23,991 nt of DNA from positions 1-23,991 of the IMG/VR virus record IMGVR_UViG_3300045452_000001. The stretch is one strand, 5' to 3'. The stretch's first letter is position 1. Each line of letters opens with the position of its first letter. Below, piece after piece: positions 8,479 to 16,180 of the stretch. Under the pieces are notes generated by a model. The model was not told the origin of the DNA and did no database searches. It was given only the letters and a program-made list of their open reading frames with translations. The translations under genes and the position numbers were made by a program. The stretch comes from a virus.

Positions 8479-10251
8479 TTACTTGAACCGCCCCTCGTTG
8501 AGGCCCTTGGTATAGGCGCGCTCGATGGCGCGCTCGGCGTCGCGCGTGATGGAGCGCACCTTGCCGTCCCTGGACCGGATGACCTGGGCGTCCGGGTTCA
8601 TGCGCAGGTAGGTGTCCAGCAGTTCCTGGCGCACCTCGTCAGGGATGTCGCCGTAGCGCTTGGCCACATAGGTGCCCCTGAGGTTCGGGTCGGATTCGAT
8701 CTGGTAGCCCGGTTTTCGGCTGCGCCACAGCACCGCGTCCTGCTCAATGCCCTCGCGCACCATGCGCATGCCTACCGCCTTCATCTGCTCCGGGGTCAGC
8801 GGTTTGCCGTCGTTCTTGGCCACCTCCTCGGTCAGGGCCCGGCCCAGGGTGTCGACAAAAATGGCCGTCTCCCTGGCCGCCGCCGAACCCTCTTTCGGGG
8901 TGAGGTCGACACCGATGCGCGCCACCTCGGCCTTGATGGCCTTGAGCGTGTCGGCCACCATCTGCGTCTCGGCCATCTTCTTGCGGTCGCCTTTGACCAG
9001 GCCGGCCTGCACCTCGCCCAAGCGCTTGAAGTCCGAGATGGACAGAAACGGCTCGTAGCGCTTGAGGTCGACCTGCACGAATTTCTCGGGCTGTTCGGCC
9101 GCGCGCATCAGCAGGTCGTAGTAGAGGCCTGCCTTGACGGGATCCTTGCCCTCATCCCGGTTGCGCTTGGCATCGAGCCAGTCACGGATCTGGCGCAGTT
9201 CCTCGGGCGCCTTGTCGGCCAGATCGGCCTCGGTCGTGGCATTGAGCCGGCCCGTGGTCATGATCTGGCTCCAGCCGCGGTCGCCCATGGCCTTCTTGTC
9301 GCGCTGCTCTGCAGTGGCCAGCACTCCGTAGATGTCCTTGATGCGGCTCTCGGCCGCGTCGCGCTCGGCGCCCGTGAAGCGCTTTCGCGCCTCGGCCATG
9401 GCCTCGACCTGGGTTTTTCCGGCGTCCAGCATCTCGTCGCCGAAGGTCTGGGCCTTGACCCGGTTGTCGCCGATGTCCACCGCCTTGTGCAGGCGCAGGC
9501 GTGCGTCCTCGGTCAGTTCGGTGTCGAACTGCTTGAGGTACTCGCGCGCGTAGCTGGTGTTGTTCTTCTCCAGCGCGGCCGCCACCACTGCGGCATGCAT
9601 CGGGCTCAGGGCCTTGATGGTCTGGTCCGCTTTCTGCTCCGGGCTCAGGCTCGCGTCGGAACCGATGGCGTTGACGATGACGCGCCGGCTCTGCGACACG
9701 GATTCAGGGTTTTCCCACTCCTTCGCGCCCTTGTTCTGGGCGAGCTCGATGGTGCTCGCGCGCACGCCCTTCTCGTAGTTGCCGAGCTCGGTTGCCAAGT
9801 GCTGCTTGACGGTCCCGCTGAATCGGTTGAGTTCCTGGCCTACCGACGCCCTGAACAGCTTGCGCTGCTGGTCGTTGCCCAGGCTGTTGGCGATGTCGTC
9901 GACCTCTTTCTGGTAACGCTCGGTGTAGTCCTGATCCAGGGACTTGTCCTTGCTCCAGCTGACGGCGCGCTCGCCCTTGACGTTGATGAAGCCATCGGTG
10001 TCGTCGTAGGTCAGGCGCATGCGGGCCGCCACGGCCTTGTTCATGGCGTCATTGATGCGGATCTTGTTGACCTCGTCGGCCGCCTCCATCGCCGCACGCT
10101 GCGCCGCGCCGCCTGCCGCCGTCATGGCTTGGCCGGTGCGCTGCATCTGGGCGCTGCCGAAGTCCTGATACTCCGGCACGGTCAGGCGCGAGCCTGGCAA
10201 GGATGTCGGCGCGACGGTGAACGAGTCTGGGGAACGGGGAACGGTCGCCAT
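8479..10251 (-). CDS. internal virion protein (590 aa), T7 gp15-like position
   Basis: The second of three internal virion genes, ending (TAA, 8479-8481) immediately before the ATG of the giant protein. After a short Pro/Ser-rich N terminus it is almost entirely polar, Lys/Glu/Ala-rich predicted helix (for example RYQKEVDDIANSLGNDQQRKLFRASVGQELNRFSG) with no signal peptide or membrane segment. This fits the DNA-ejection or core proteins placed between tail tubular B and the fibre in podoviruses. The function comes from position and composition, not from a catalytic motif. I chose ATG 10249-10251; a GTG at 10264-10266 would add five residues and overlap the upstream gene by 13 bases. Neither has a strong ribosome binding site (GGTGGGA lies some 12 bases before the ATG). 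Confidence 0.85.
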   Translation of the reverse strand: MATVPRSPDSFTVAPTSLPGSRLTVPEYQDFGSAQMQRTGQAMTAAGGAAQRAAMEAADEVNKIRINDAMNKAVAARMRLTYDDTDGFINVKGERAVSWSKDKSLDQDYTERYQKEVDDIANSLGNDQQRKLFRASVGQELNRFSGTVKQHLATELGNYEKGVRASTIELAQNKGAKEWENPESVSQSRRVIVNAIGSDASLSPEQKADQTIKALSPMHAAVVAAALEKNNTSYAREYLKQFDTELTEDARLRLHKAVDIGDNRVKAQTFGDEMLDAGKTQVEAMAEARKRFTGAERDAAESRIKDIYGVLATAEQRDKKAMGDRGWSQIMTTGRLNATTEADLADKAPEELRQIRDWLDAKRNRDEGKDPVKAGLYYDLLMRAAEQPEKFVQVDLKRYEPFLSISDFKRLGEVQAGLVKGDRKKMAETQMVADTLKAIKAEVARIGVDLTPKEGSAAARETAIFVDTLGRALTEEVAKNDGKPLTPEQMKAVGMRMVREGIEQDAVLWRSRKPGYQIESDPNLRGTYVAKRYGDIPDEVRQELLDTYLRMNPDAQVIRSRDGKVRSITRDAERAIERAYTKGLNEGRFK

Positions 10252-10253
10252 GG

Positions 10254-10850
10254 TCAGGAATCCCACCAGCTGCGGCTCTTGCCGAGAGAAGCAATCGGAT
10301 CGGTCGACTTGTTGGCCGCCGTGATGTCGCTGTCGAATGCGCCTTTTTCTTTCAGGCCGCGGTAGCTTGTCGCCAGATCAGCGCCTGCCACCAGCGCATT
10401 GCTGAACGCCGTCATGGTCGGATTGATGCCGGACGCCGAGGCCCGGCGCACGGTGGACGAGTTCATCGAGTTGGCGGCCTGGGTACGGTAGCCCCATGCT
10501 GCTTTGACAGCATTGGCCCGGATCTCGTTGGCGTCGACCTCGCCGATGTAGTCGGTGCTGGCCAGCACGTTGACCGCCGTGCCCTCGGACAGGTCGATGC
10601 CGTTGGCGGCCATGGCCACGCGCTGGCGTGACTTGAGCGCAGCAGCGCGCAGCCTGCTCGCCTGATACTCCCGTTCGCCGCGCAGCAGTTCGCCCTGGGC
10701 TGCGCGCTCAGAGATTCGGGCATTGATCTCGTCGAGATCCGCGGCCAGTTCCAGGCTGGACTTCTGGCTCGCTGCACCGTAGAAACCGCCGATCACCGAG
10801 TTGGTGGCGCCGGCTCCCTTCATGTACATGGCCGCCGTGGCGAAAGACAT
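10254..10850 (-). CDS. internal virion protein (198 aa), T7 gp14-like position
   Basis: First gene of the internal virion module. It begins MSFATAAMYMKGAGATNSVIGGFYGAA, a small-residue, mildly hydrophobic N terminus. It then has a long helical stretch (QKSSLELAADLDEINARISERAAQGELLRGEREYQASRLRAAALKSRQRVAMAANG) resembling the phage virion-core proteins that insert into the host envelope during ejection. ATG at 10848-10850 has GAGG six bases upstream and lies ~20 bases after the predicted start of the repeated promoter-like element at 10877-10910, so a separately initiated transcript for the three internal virion genes is likely. The assignment rests on gene order and on the N-terminal pattern common in BPP-1-type and related podoviruses. 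Confidence 0.82.
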   Translation of the reverse strand: MSFATAAMYMKGAGATNSVIGGFYGAASQKSSLELAADLDEINARISERAAQGELLRGEREYQASRLRAAALKSRQRVAMAANGIDLSEGTAVNVLASTDYIGEVDANEIRANAVKAAWGYRTQAANSMNSSTVRRASASGINPTMTAFSNALVAGADLATSYRGLKEKGAFDSDITAANKSTDPIASLGKSRSWWDS

Positions 10851-10876
10851 TCAGACCTCGTCGTGTTGGTGTCCTG

Positions 10877-10910
10877 AAGGTAGCGGCGCGCCCCTCGGAT
10901 AGGTACACCC
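10877..10910 (-). promoter_or_regulatory. late promoter-like element, copy C (before internal virion genes)
   Basis: Minus-strand GGGTGTACCTAT (10910-10899) starts one base after the stop of the tail tubular B gene. TACCTT (10882-10877) follows after exactly 16 bases. The predicted start near 10870 leaves a ~20-base leader with GAGG before ATG 10850. The T, A and final T most important in a -10 hexamer are kept as in the other three copies. Confidence 0.72.
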
Positions 10911-10911
10911 G

Positions 10912-13128
10912 TCAGCCGCCCAGGGTCACGTTGTAGGCAATGCCCAGGATGGTCGACGGCAGTGGGTAGGGCTGGCGGATGCACACGCGCCCCGTCTCCT
11001 GCCAGGAAGGCGGTAGCGTGAGCTCGATCAGGCCTGTCTTGAGCGCCGGCGGCGACCCGGCCGGTTCGTTTCGGCGCTGCTTGTACTCACTCAGCTTGTC
11101 GAAGCTGGGCCCCGCAAAAATGCCACTGGATTCCTTGACCAGCAGGTAGATCTTGTCCACGTTCTTGGTCAAGCCCTGGGCCATGGCGCCATCGACCTGG
11201 GCCACCAGAGGCGTGGGCACGAGATCGGCCTCAATGGGCAGGCCGACATGCACCAGCGTGCTCGGGTTCTCCAGCGGAACAGCGCCGCCTGTGACGACCT
11301 GCTGCGGCATCACGGCGCCATTGGCCAGGATGCTCACCGTCTTGCCCTCCAGGTGGCCCAGGCCTGTCACAGAGCTCACAGCCGGGCCGCTGTAGGTCAG
11401 GCCGCAGTCCACGAAAAACCCGTTCTCCTGGGCGCCGAACAGCGTCTCGGCGAATCGCTCCACGAAGCGCTTGGTCACGCCGCCAACGGTGCGGCGCACG
11501 ATGACATAGACCGCGTCCTCCACGCCCTCGGCCACGACGCACACCGATTCGAACGCGGCCTCGCCGCCCTCGGTGTCGTGGTGATGCCAGGCCCCCACTT
11601 TCTGCTCGGGGACATAGGTCAGGCCCAGCAGGTCGCCGCCACTGCTCACGCACCATACGATGGGATACGGAGACTTCTGATAGGCCATCTGCACGATGTC
11701 CATGCCGTCGAACAGATGAGGGGCAAACATGGACAGGTCGCCAGTGAGGTAGCCGCCCGCGTCCTGGTTGAATGCCAGCTCGCGCATGTGGCCACCCCGC
11801 GCTGCAGCGAACAGGATGTTGTTGTTCACGATCAGAGGCTGCGCATTGTTGGCGCCCACGAAGGACTGCGGCTTGACCGATGGAGGGCTGTCGCCACTGA
11901 TGGCGTCGGAATTGACCGCTGTCACCCGCCACTCGGCCGCGCCGGTGAGCAACATCAGATCCTGCAGAGGGACGATGTGCCTGATGGTGTTGGCCTCGCG
12001 CGCCGCCACCCGGAAGCTGATCGCATCGTCGGCCCGCGCCGGGATGGAATAGCTCATGTTGGCCTCGGTGCCCGAGCGTGTCATGCGCAGGGTCTGCGGC
12101 TCGTTGACGGACCCGGCAAAGCACCTGCGCTGCTCGAAATACGACACCGCACCTGGGTACTTGCCGGCTGCATTGAAGGGGTCGCTCTGGATGGGCGGGG
12201 TCTTGGCCAGATCCGCCTCGATGTTGTCGTCCACGAAGCTGGTCCCGTCGGTCTGGCCGATGTAGCCATACAGCCCGTTGCTCTGCTTGTAGACGTTGTA
12301 GTAGGGGATCCCGGAGACTGCCGACCATGTGATGGTGTTGTAGTTCCCCGTGGTCAGCAGGTTGTTCGTGGTGCTGCCGCTTGGGGAAGGCAGAGACTCC
12401 TCCTTGCCGTCCGAGCTCACGGACGTGACCTTGTAGGCATAGCTGGTCGAGCCTGAGCCCGTGGGTGTGACCGTCGGCGCCGCCGGCGCCGCCAGCGTAG
12501 ACACGAAACTGATGTCGATCAGGCGCCAGTCCGTCGCACCGTAGCGGCGCAGTTCGCGCGGCTTGTGGTTGGGATGCGTGATGGTGAAGACGTCCGAGGA
12601 CTGCACATAGTGGACATCGAACACACCGGAATAGATGTCCGTCTCCAGGTAGCTCGACGGGATCTCGTAGATGTTGGGCGCCGTGGGCATGGCGTACCAC
12701 TTGCCTGCCGCCAGGTCCGTGGCGAACGTGCCCGAGGTGTGATCCTGCCGGCAGTAGTAGTTCACGCCGCCCTGCTTGCGGATCTGGCCCACGGTGTAGG
12801 CCGTGGCCGTGACCCAGGCCGCGCCGTCGGTGTAGAGCAGCGTGGCTCCCTGGGTGTGAAACCGCACATAGCCCTCGCCGAACTCCAGCACCATGGTCTG
12901 TGTCGTCGAGAAGGTGAACGGCAGCAGCATGGCGCGCTTGGCCGAATTCTTGAGCTCGCGCACCAGGCGCGTGCCGGTGCGCATCGTGGCCGGGCCGTGC
13001 GGCTTGGCCTTGTAGTTGCGCATGAGCTCGGCGCCGTTCTGGTACTTGGGCAGGTCGACCAGACCGAACGCCTCGTCGGTGATCTCGCCGGCATTGAAGC
13101 CGCGGGTGTAGGTGCGGACGTCCGACAT
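10912..13128 (-). CDS. tail tubular protein B / tail nozzle-type protein with inserted modules (738 aa)
   Basis: The start MSDVRTYTRGFNAGEITDEAFGLVDLPKYQNGAELMRNYKAKPHGPATMRTGTRLV is characteristic of the T7 gp12-like stabilization or nozzle protein of podoviruses. It forms the lower part of the short tail below tail tubular protein A, whose gene is directly upstream. Two modules appear inserted near the N-terminal third: residues ~103-148 (AAWVTATAYTVGQIRKQGGVNYYCRQ...GKWYAM) resemble a small chitin-binding or CBM5/12-type domain, and ~214-310 (AAPAAPTVTPTG...YAYKVTSVSSDGKEESLPS...YYNVYKQ) resemble a fibronectin type III domain. The C terminus repeats the ordinary family pattern (VDKIYLLVKESSGIFAG...). 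ATG 13126-13128 is one base after the upstream TGA; AAGG lies farther upstream and is weak, so translational coupling is likely. Confidence 0.92.
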   Translation of the reverse strand: MSDVRTYTRGFNAGEITDEAFGLVDLPKYQNGAELMRNYKAKPHGPATMRTGTRLVRELKNSAKRAMLLPFTFSTTQTMVLEFGEGYVRFHTQGATLLYTDGAAWVTATAYTVGQIRKQGGVNYYCRQDHTSGTFATDLAAGKWYAMPTAPNIYEIPSSYLETDIYSGVFDVHYVQSSDVFTITHPNHKPRELRRYGATDWRLIDISFVSTLAAPAAPTVTPTGSGSTSYAYKVTSVSSDGKEESLPSPSGSTTNNLLTTGNYNTITWSAVSGIPYYNVYKQSNGLYGYIGQTDGTSFVDDNIEADLAKTPPIQSDPFNAAGKYPGAVSYFEQRRCFAGSVNEPQTLRMTRSGTEANMSYSIPARADDAISFRVAAREANTIRHIVPLQDLMLLTGAAEWRVTAVNSDAISGDSPPSVKPQSFVGANNAQPLIVNNNILFAAARGGHMRELAFNQDAGGYLTGDLSMFAPHLFDGMDIVQMAYQKSPYPIVWCVSSGGDLLGLTYVPEQKVGAWHHHDTEGGEAAFESVCVVAEGVEDAVYVIVRRTVGGVTKRFVERFAETLFGAQENGFFVDCGLTYSGPAVSSVTGLGHLEGKTVSILANGAVMPQQVVTGGAVPLENPSTLVHVGLPIEADLVPTPLVAQVDGAMAQGLTKNVDKIYLLVKESSGIFAGPSFDKLSEYKQRRNEPAGSPPALKTGLIELTLPPSWQETGRVCIRQPYPLPSTILGIAYNVTLGG

Positions 13129-13129
13129 A

Positions 13130-13744
13130 TCAGCGCCGCGCCTTGATGGAGTCGGGAATGTGCTCGATCTGCACGTACTGCTGGTTCAGGTCAGCAGCGA
13201 CCGCCCGAGACTTCCACATCTCGGCCATCTTCAGGCACCGCAGCGCCTCGGCGTGGCCTTTCTCGCCCTTGATCATGGGCCCGGCGATCATGGCCGATAG
13301 CCGCCAGCCCAGCGTGATCACGAACAGCGGAGAGAACCGCTGCGTGTCTGTCAGGCGCTTGGTGTAGACGCCATAGGCCAGTTCCTGATTGGTGTAGACC
13401 ACCTCCTTGTCGGTGGCGTTGAGCTCGATCACGAACTGCTGGTAATGGTCCGGCACGCCCGGGGCGGCCGTGGCCGGCACGATCGCGCGCATGTGCAGGC
13501 AGTCCATCGGCTTGGCATAGCAGTAGCTCCATACGGGCCACTCGACATCCAGCTGGGCCAGCTTGAAGCGCTTGGTGGCGAACGTCCAGGGTTCTTCCTG
13601 CAGCAGCGCGTCGCGCGCCATGGGATAGAAGGTTGCGCAGTGCTCGGCCTGCGGTGATCCTTCTGGCGGGTCGATGGAGGAAATGGTTGCGCTGTCGCCC
13701 AAGTTGGACAGGGCCAGATTGCACACATCAACTTCAGACGACAT
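13130..13744 (-). CDS. tail tubular protein A-like (204 aa)
   Basis: The sequence MSSEVDVCNLALSNLGDSATISSIDPPEGSPQAEHCATFYPMARDALLQEEPWTFATKRFKLAQL is the classic start of T7 gp11-like adaptor (gatekeeper) proteins. They attach under the portal and connect it to the nozzle protein; the length (~200 aa) is normal for the family. ATG 13742-13744 overlaps the end of the endonuclease gene by 11 bases and has AGGGG eight bases upstream. It is followed one base after its stop by tail tubular B, so the two are almost certainly co-translated. No copy of the repeated late promoter-like element lies in front of it, unlike the other modules. Confidence 0.93.
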   Translation of the reverse strand: MSSEVDVCNLALSNLGDSATISSIDPPEGSPQAEHCATFYPMARDALLQEEPWTFATKRFKLAQLDVEWPVWSYCYAKPMDCLHMRAIVPATAAPGVPDHYQQFVIELNATDKEVVYTNQELAYGVYTKRLTDTQRFSPLFVITLGWRLSAMIAGPMIKGEKGHAEALRCLKMAEMWKSRAVAADLNQQYVQIEHIPDSIKARR

Positions 13745-14177
13745 GACTTACCCCTAGGTATTGAATTGCTTTGTGAAGAAGCTGCGGCGAGTCTCGCAAG
13801 GCCCCGAGGCCTACGTTGCATAAGTTGCAAAGGAGGCCTCTAATCCTCCCTGTTTCGTGGCAGTGATCCACAACAAAACGTCCGCGGCCGCCAGCAAAAT
13901 CGGAGCCGCAGAGTGCGCAACATCCGCCCTGCGCTTCAAGCATGGCGTCGTACTGCTGGACCGTCATGCCAAATGCCTTTTTCAGCCTGGCCCGCCTGTT
14001 GATCAGCTTGACGCTTTCCTTGTCTCGCTTCTGCCTGTCGAGCGTTGCCTGTCGAGTGCAGTTCTTGCACCATGCGCTGACACCGTTTTTTGCCACTGCG
14101 TGCGGGTAAAACTCTGCACGCGGTTTGTGCTCATGGCATCGGGTGCACTTTTTCGGGTCGGCCAGTTTCTTTACCAC
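13734..14177 (-). CDS. HNH endonuclease of the endonuclease VII type (147 aa)
   Basis: The N terminus carries a zinc finger (C11, C14, C37, C40: CTRCHEHKPRAEFYP...WCKNC). The C-terminal half has the recombination endonuclease VII pattern: CCALC (86-90), VDHCHETGRIRGLLCNLCNVGLG with D104-H105 and H107 as likely catalytic or metal residues and C117/C120 completing the zinc site. Free-standing proteins like this often behave as homing-type nucleases in phages. The start is GTG 14175-14177 with an excellent GAGGTGAT ribosome site at 14183-14190; upstream extension would run back through the terminator and the previous gene in another frame, which is unlikely. It sits directly after the capsid module's terminator and overlaps the tail tubular A start by 11 bases, which suggests insertion. 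Codon use looks less GC-rich than in neighbours. Confidence 0.9.
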   Translation of the reverse strand: MVKKLADPKKCTRCHEHKPRAEFYPHAVAKNGVSAWCKNCTRQATLDRQKRDKESVKLINRRARLKKAFGMTVQQYDAMLEAQGGCCALCGSDFAGGRGRFVVDHCHETGRIRGLLCNLCNVGLGALRDSPQLLHKAIQYLGVSHVV

Positions 14178-14190
14178 CAGAATCACCTCG

Positions 14191-14224
14191 TAAAAAAGGG
14201 GGCTCACAGTCACCCGTGGCCCCC
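14191..14224 (-). terminator. intrinsic terminator at the end of the capsid module
   Basis: On the minus strand GGGGGC (14224-14219) pairs with GCCCCC (14203-14198), extended by an AC/GT pair, and is followed at once by six T (14197-14192). It lies 32 bases after the stop of the small head gene and just before the endonuclease ribosome binding site. Confidence 0.88.
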
Positions 14225-14256
14225 TCAAGGCTCGCTGCAAAACAAGCGAAGAAGAA

Positions 14257-14532
14257 TCAGCGCTTCTTGCCGCCCTTCGAGCCACCTTCGGAGCTCTTGC
14301 TGGCGGCCTTGCCTGCTTGGGCCTGGCCACCAGAACCACCACCTTCGGCGGTCGTGTCGACATCGGTTTCGACGGGGTTGCCATCCTCGTCGACCTCGAT
14401 CAGCGTTTCGGACAGGCGCATGGGCTTGCCTTCCGGGCCGGGCGGGAACTCCGTGTGGAAGAACTCGCCCGCCTTGACCGTCCGGCTCTCGTGAGAGATG
14501 AGACGGTCCACCTTGGTGAGATAGCGCGGCAT
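14257..14532 (-). CDS. small head-region protein (91 aa), function unknown
   Basis: It begins MPRYLTKVDRLISHESRTVKAGEFFHTEFPP, a short beta-rich section with 'VDRLISHESRTVKAGEFF' resembling small phage proteins found beside capsid cement genes. It ends in a flexible Gly/Ser/Ala/Lys tail (~60-91, ...SEGGSKGGKKR). ATG 14530-14532 has AAGGAG about 10 bases upstream, in a 13-base gap after the cement gene. It is the last gene before a strong terminator, so it belongs to the capsid transcript. Position fits a capsid accessory or head-completion role, but no catalytic or binding motif is visible. The basic tail might contact DNA or capsid; that is speculation. Confidence 0.8.
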   Translation of the reverse strand: MPRYLTKVDRLISHESRTVKAGEFFHTEFPPGPEGKPMRLSETLIEVDEDGNPVETDVDTTAEGGGSGGQAQAGKAASKSSEGGSKGGKKR

Positions 14533-14545
14533 GTTGTGCTACTCC

Positions 14546-14998
14546 TTAGGCCACGGTGAAACCGCTGGCGTAGTGCTTCACCGTCTCGTGCAGCGGGTGC
14601 TCCGAGATCGTGGCGGTGAACTTGCCGGCAGTCAGCGGGCCCGTGGCCACGACGTAGTTGGCGCCAAGGTAGCGCTGGCCCAGCTTCTGGGCGGCCAGGA
14701 CCGAGGGCGGGATCGGGATGCTGATGCATTTGCCGATCACCAGTTCGGCCTTGCCGATGGCATCGCTCTGGGCCAGCACCGTCGGCGAGCCAAGGTTCGC
14801 GGCCGCGGAACTGATGGCCTGGAAATTCACAGTGGCGGCGCCGGTGGCGGTGGCCGCCTCGTCCACGGTGATGTTCAGGTACAGCTGCTTGCCGGGACCG
14901 AGGTCGCGAGAGGTTCCCAGGTCGATGGTGTTGGTCGACACAGCCGAGGCCGTGACGGCCTGGGCGCTCGACAGTTGCAGGAGTGCATCGGTCAGCAT
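14546..14998 (-). CDS. Bbp16-family capsid cement protein (150 aa)
   Basis: The protein (MLTDALLQLSSAQAVTASAVSTNTIDLGTSRDLGPGKQLYLNITVDEAATA...) has the pattern of the Bbp16 family described from Bordetella phage BPP-1. These are beta-rich decoration proteins that sit on the outer capsid surface and stabilise the shell. Typical family signatures are the 'D.G..RDLG.G..L.' opening, the TVNFQAISSAAANL section and the '..A.....LGQRYLGANYVV' section. Length is normal. ATG 14996-14998 has a strong AAGGAG seven bases upstream. It lies directly behind the major capsid gene, as in BPP-1, and no competing start is better placed. Confidence 0.9.
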   Translation of the reverse strand: MLTDALLQLSSAQAVTASAVSTNTIDLGTSRDLGPGKQLYLNITVDEAATATGAATVNFQAISSAAANLGSPTVLAQSDAIGKAELVIGKCISIPIPPSVLAAQKLGQRYLGANYVVATGPLTAGKFTATISEHPLHETVKHYASGFTVA

Positions 14999-15023
14999 GT
15001 TGGTGCTCCTTCGAGTGGGTTGA

Positions 15024-16166
15024 TTACGACACCAGCGACTCGGCGATGCCGAGGCCGTCGACGCGACGCACGGGCACGCCCATGAACGTCAGCTGGTTCA
15101 TGGTCGTGCCGAACTGCGTCATGGCTTGCTGAATACCCAGGGCGTTGTTGGACTTCTCCAGCGCCTGGATCATCAGACCCTCCTGGATGGAGCGGTTGGC
15201 GTAGAACGCCGCGCGGCCCATGCTCATGTTGGGGATGCGAGCGATGGCGCGCATCATCAGCTTGATCAGGTTGGTCGCCGCCGTCGAGGCCTGCGAGCCC
15301 GTCACGCCCACCCAGTCGGAGACGTCGATGTTGGCGATGCGGACCACATAGCGCCAGTCCTTCACCACCAGACCGGCATCCATCTGGTACAGCGAACGAG
15401 CAGCCTGGAACCAGCCACCGTTACCGTCGGAGACAGACTCCTCGCCCAGGTCGCGGCTGTTCAGGCCGGCCTTGGAGCCCTTCGGGAATGGGCAGAACAC
15501 CGTCTGCTCACCCCAGACCACCAGGTACATCGAGGCGTTATCCGAGCCCGCGCCGCCAGCCAGGATCACGTTGTTGCCGTTGCCGGCCGTGGTGCTGGAG
15601 TAGCGGGTGGCCAGGCCAGAAAACGTTTTCTGGTCCACGCCCACGTTGCCGTTGAACAGCTTGGCGACGAACTCCTGGCCCATCGCTTCGATGAACGGGG
15701 TTTCTTCGGACAGGCGCCACTGGGCACTGTTGCCGTTGAGGGTCAGCAGCTTGGCGTCGATGTGCGAGCGGGACTCCAGCATCGCGCAGGGTTCGGTGAT
15801 CTGCGCAGTGGTCGACTTGCTCGGGGGCACACCGGCGTTGTACTGGCGCCAGTAGACGGCAGGCAGACCGGTTCGGATCGTCACGACGTGACTGGTCGGC
15901 TGGTTGGCCTCTCGGAACACCGCGTCTTCCAGCACCTCATTGGTCTGCGAGAGCAGTTCAGCAATGGGGTCGACGGTGCCGTCGGGGTTCATCCGCTTGG
16001 ACATGTCCAGCAGGGTCAGCTGGCCGGTGCCCAGGGTCACGCCAGCCATGGCGGCATAGGACAGGGTTTGCCCGTCGACCACGCCCATGGAAAACAGCGC
16101 CAGCAGGGCCAGCGCCAGCAGGATCATCTGACCCTGCAACGATTTGAGAAACTTCTTGAACACCAT
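15024..16166 (-). CDS. major capsid protein, BPP-1 type, with unusual hydrophobic N terminus (380 aa)
   Basis: From about residue 45 the protein reads as a typical podovirus major capsid protein: TLLDMSKRMNPDG...IAELLSQTNEVLEDAVF, SHVVTIRTGLPAVYWRQYNAGVPPSKSTTAQ, LSEETPFIEAMGQEFVAKLF, GSKAGLNSRDLG, and VVKDWRYVVRIANIDVSDW. It should form the HK97-fold shell. It lies between scaffold and cement genes, as expected. The oddity is the first 45 residues: MVFKKFLKSL then a run of hydrophobic residues (about 14-30, MILLALALLALFSMGVV), like a signal peptide or membrane anchor. The ATG at 16164-16166 has a strong AAGGAG nine bases upstream. The internal ATG at residue 40 (AMAGVTL) has no ribosome site, so the leader is probably translated. 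Confidence 0.93.
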   Translation of the reverse strand: MVFKKFLKSLQGQMILLALALLALFSMGVVDGQTLSYAAMAGVTLGTGQLTLLDMSKRMNPDGTVDPIAELLSQTNEVLEDAVFREANQPTSHVVTIRTGLPAVYWRQYNAGVPPSKSTTAQITEPCAMLESRSHIDAKLLTLNGNSAQWRLSEETPFIEAMGQEFVAKLFNGNVGVDQKTFSGLATRYSSTTAGNGNNVILAGGAGSDNASMYLVVWGEQTVFCPFPKGSKAGLNSRDLGEESVSDGNGGWFQAARSLYQMDAGLVVKDWRYVVRIANIDVSDWVGVTGSQASTAATNLIKLMMRAIARIPNMSMGRAAFYANRSIQEGLMIQALEKSNNALGIQQAMTQFGTTMNQLTFMGVPVRRVDGLGIAESLVS

Positions 16167-16180
16167 GATGAAAACTCCTT

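Noticed and set aside
8650-8690. Partial match to the repeated element (acataggtgcccc)
   Set aside because: It lies inside a coding region, lacks the GTACACCC half, and is not next to a gene start.
7462-10365. Plus-strand open frame of 967 codons opposite internal virion genes
   Set aside because: It spans two genes and their junction, lacks a recognisable motif, and has the same antisense composition as other GC-rich shadows.
11231-12700. Minus-strand frame of 489 codons inside tail tubular B
   Set aside because: The frame is Arg/His/Gly-rich and lacks motifs, while the other frame of the same strand gives a full tail nozzle protein.
14178-14384. Longer N terminus for the HNH endonuclease
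   Set aside because: The extension would translate through the terminator and overlap the small head gene in another frame. The GTG at 14177 has a near-perfect ribosome site.
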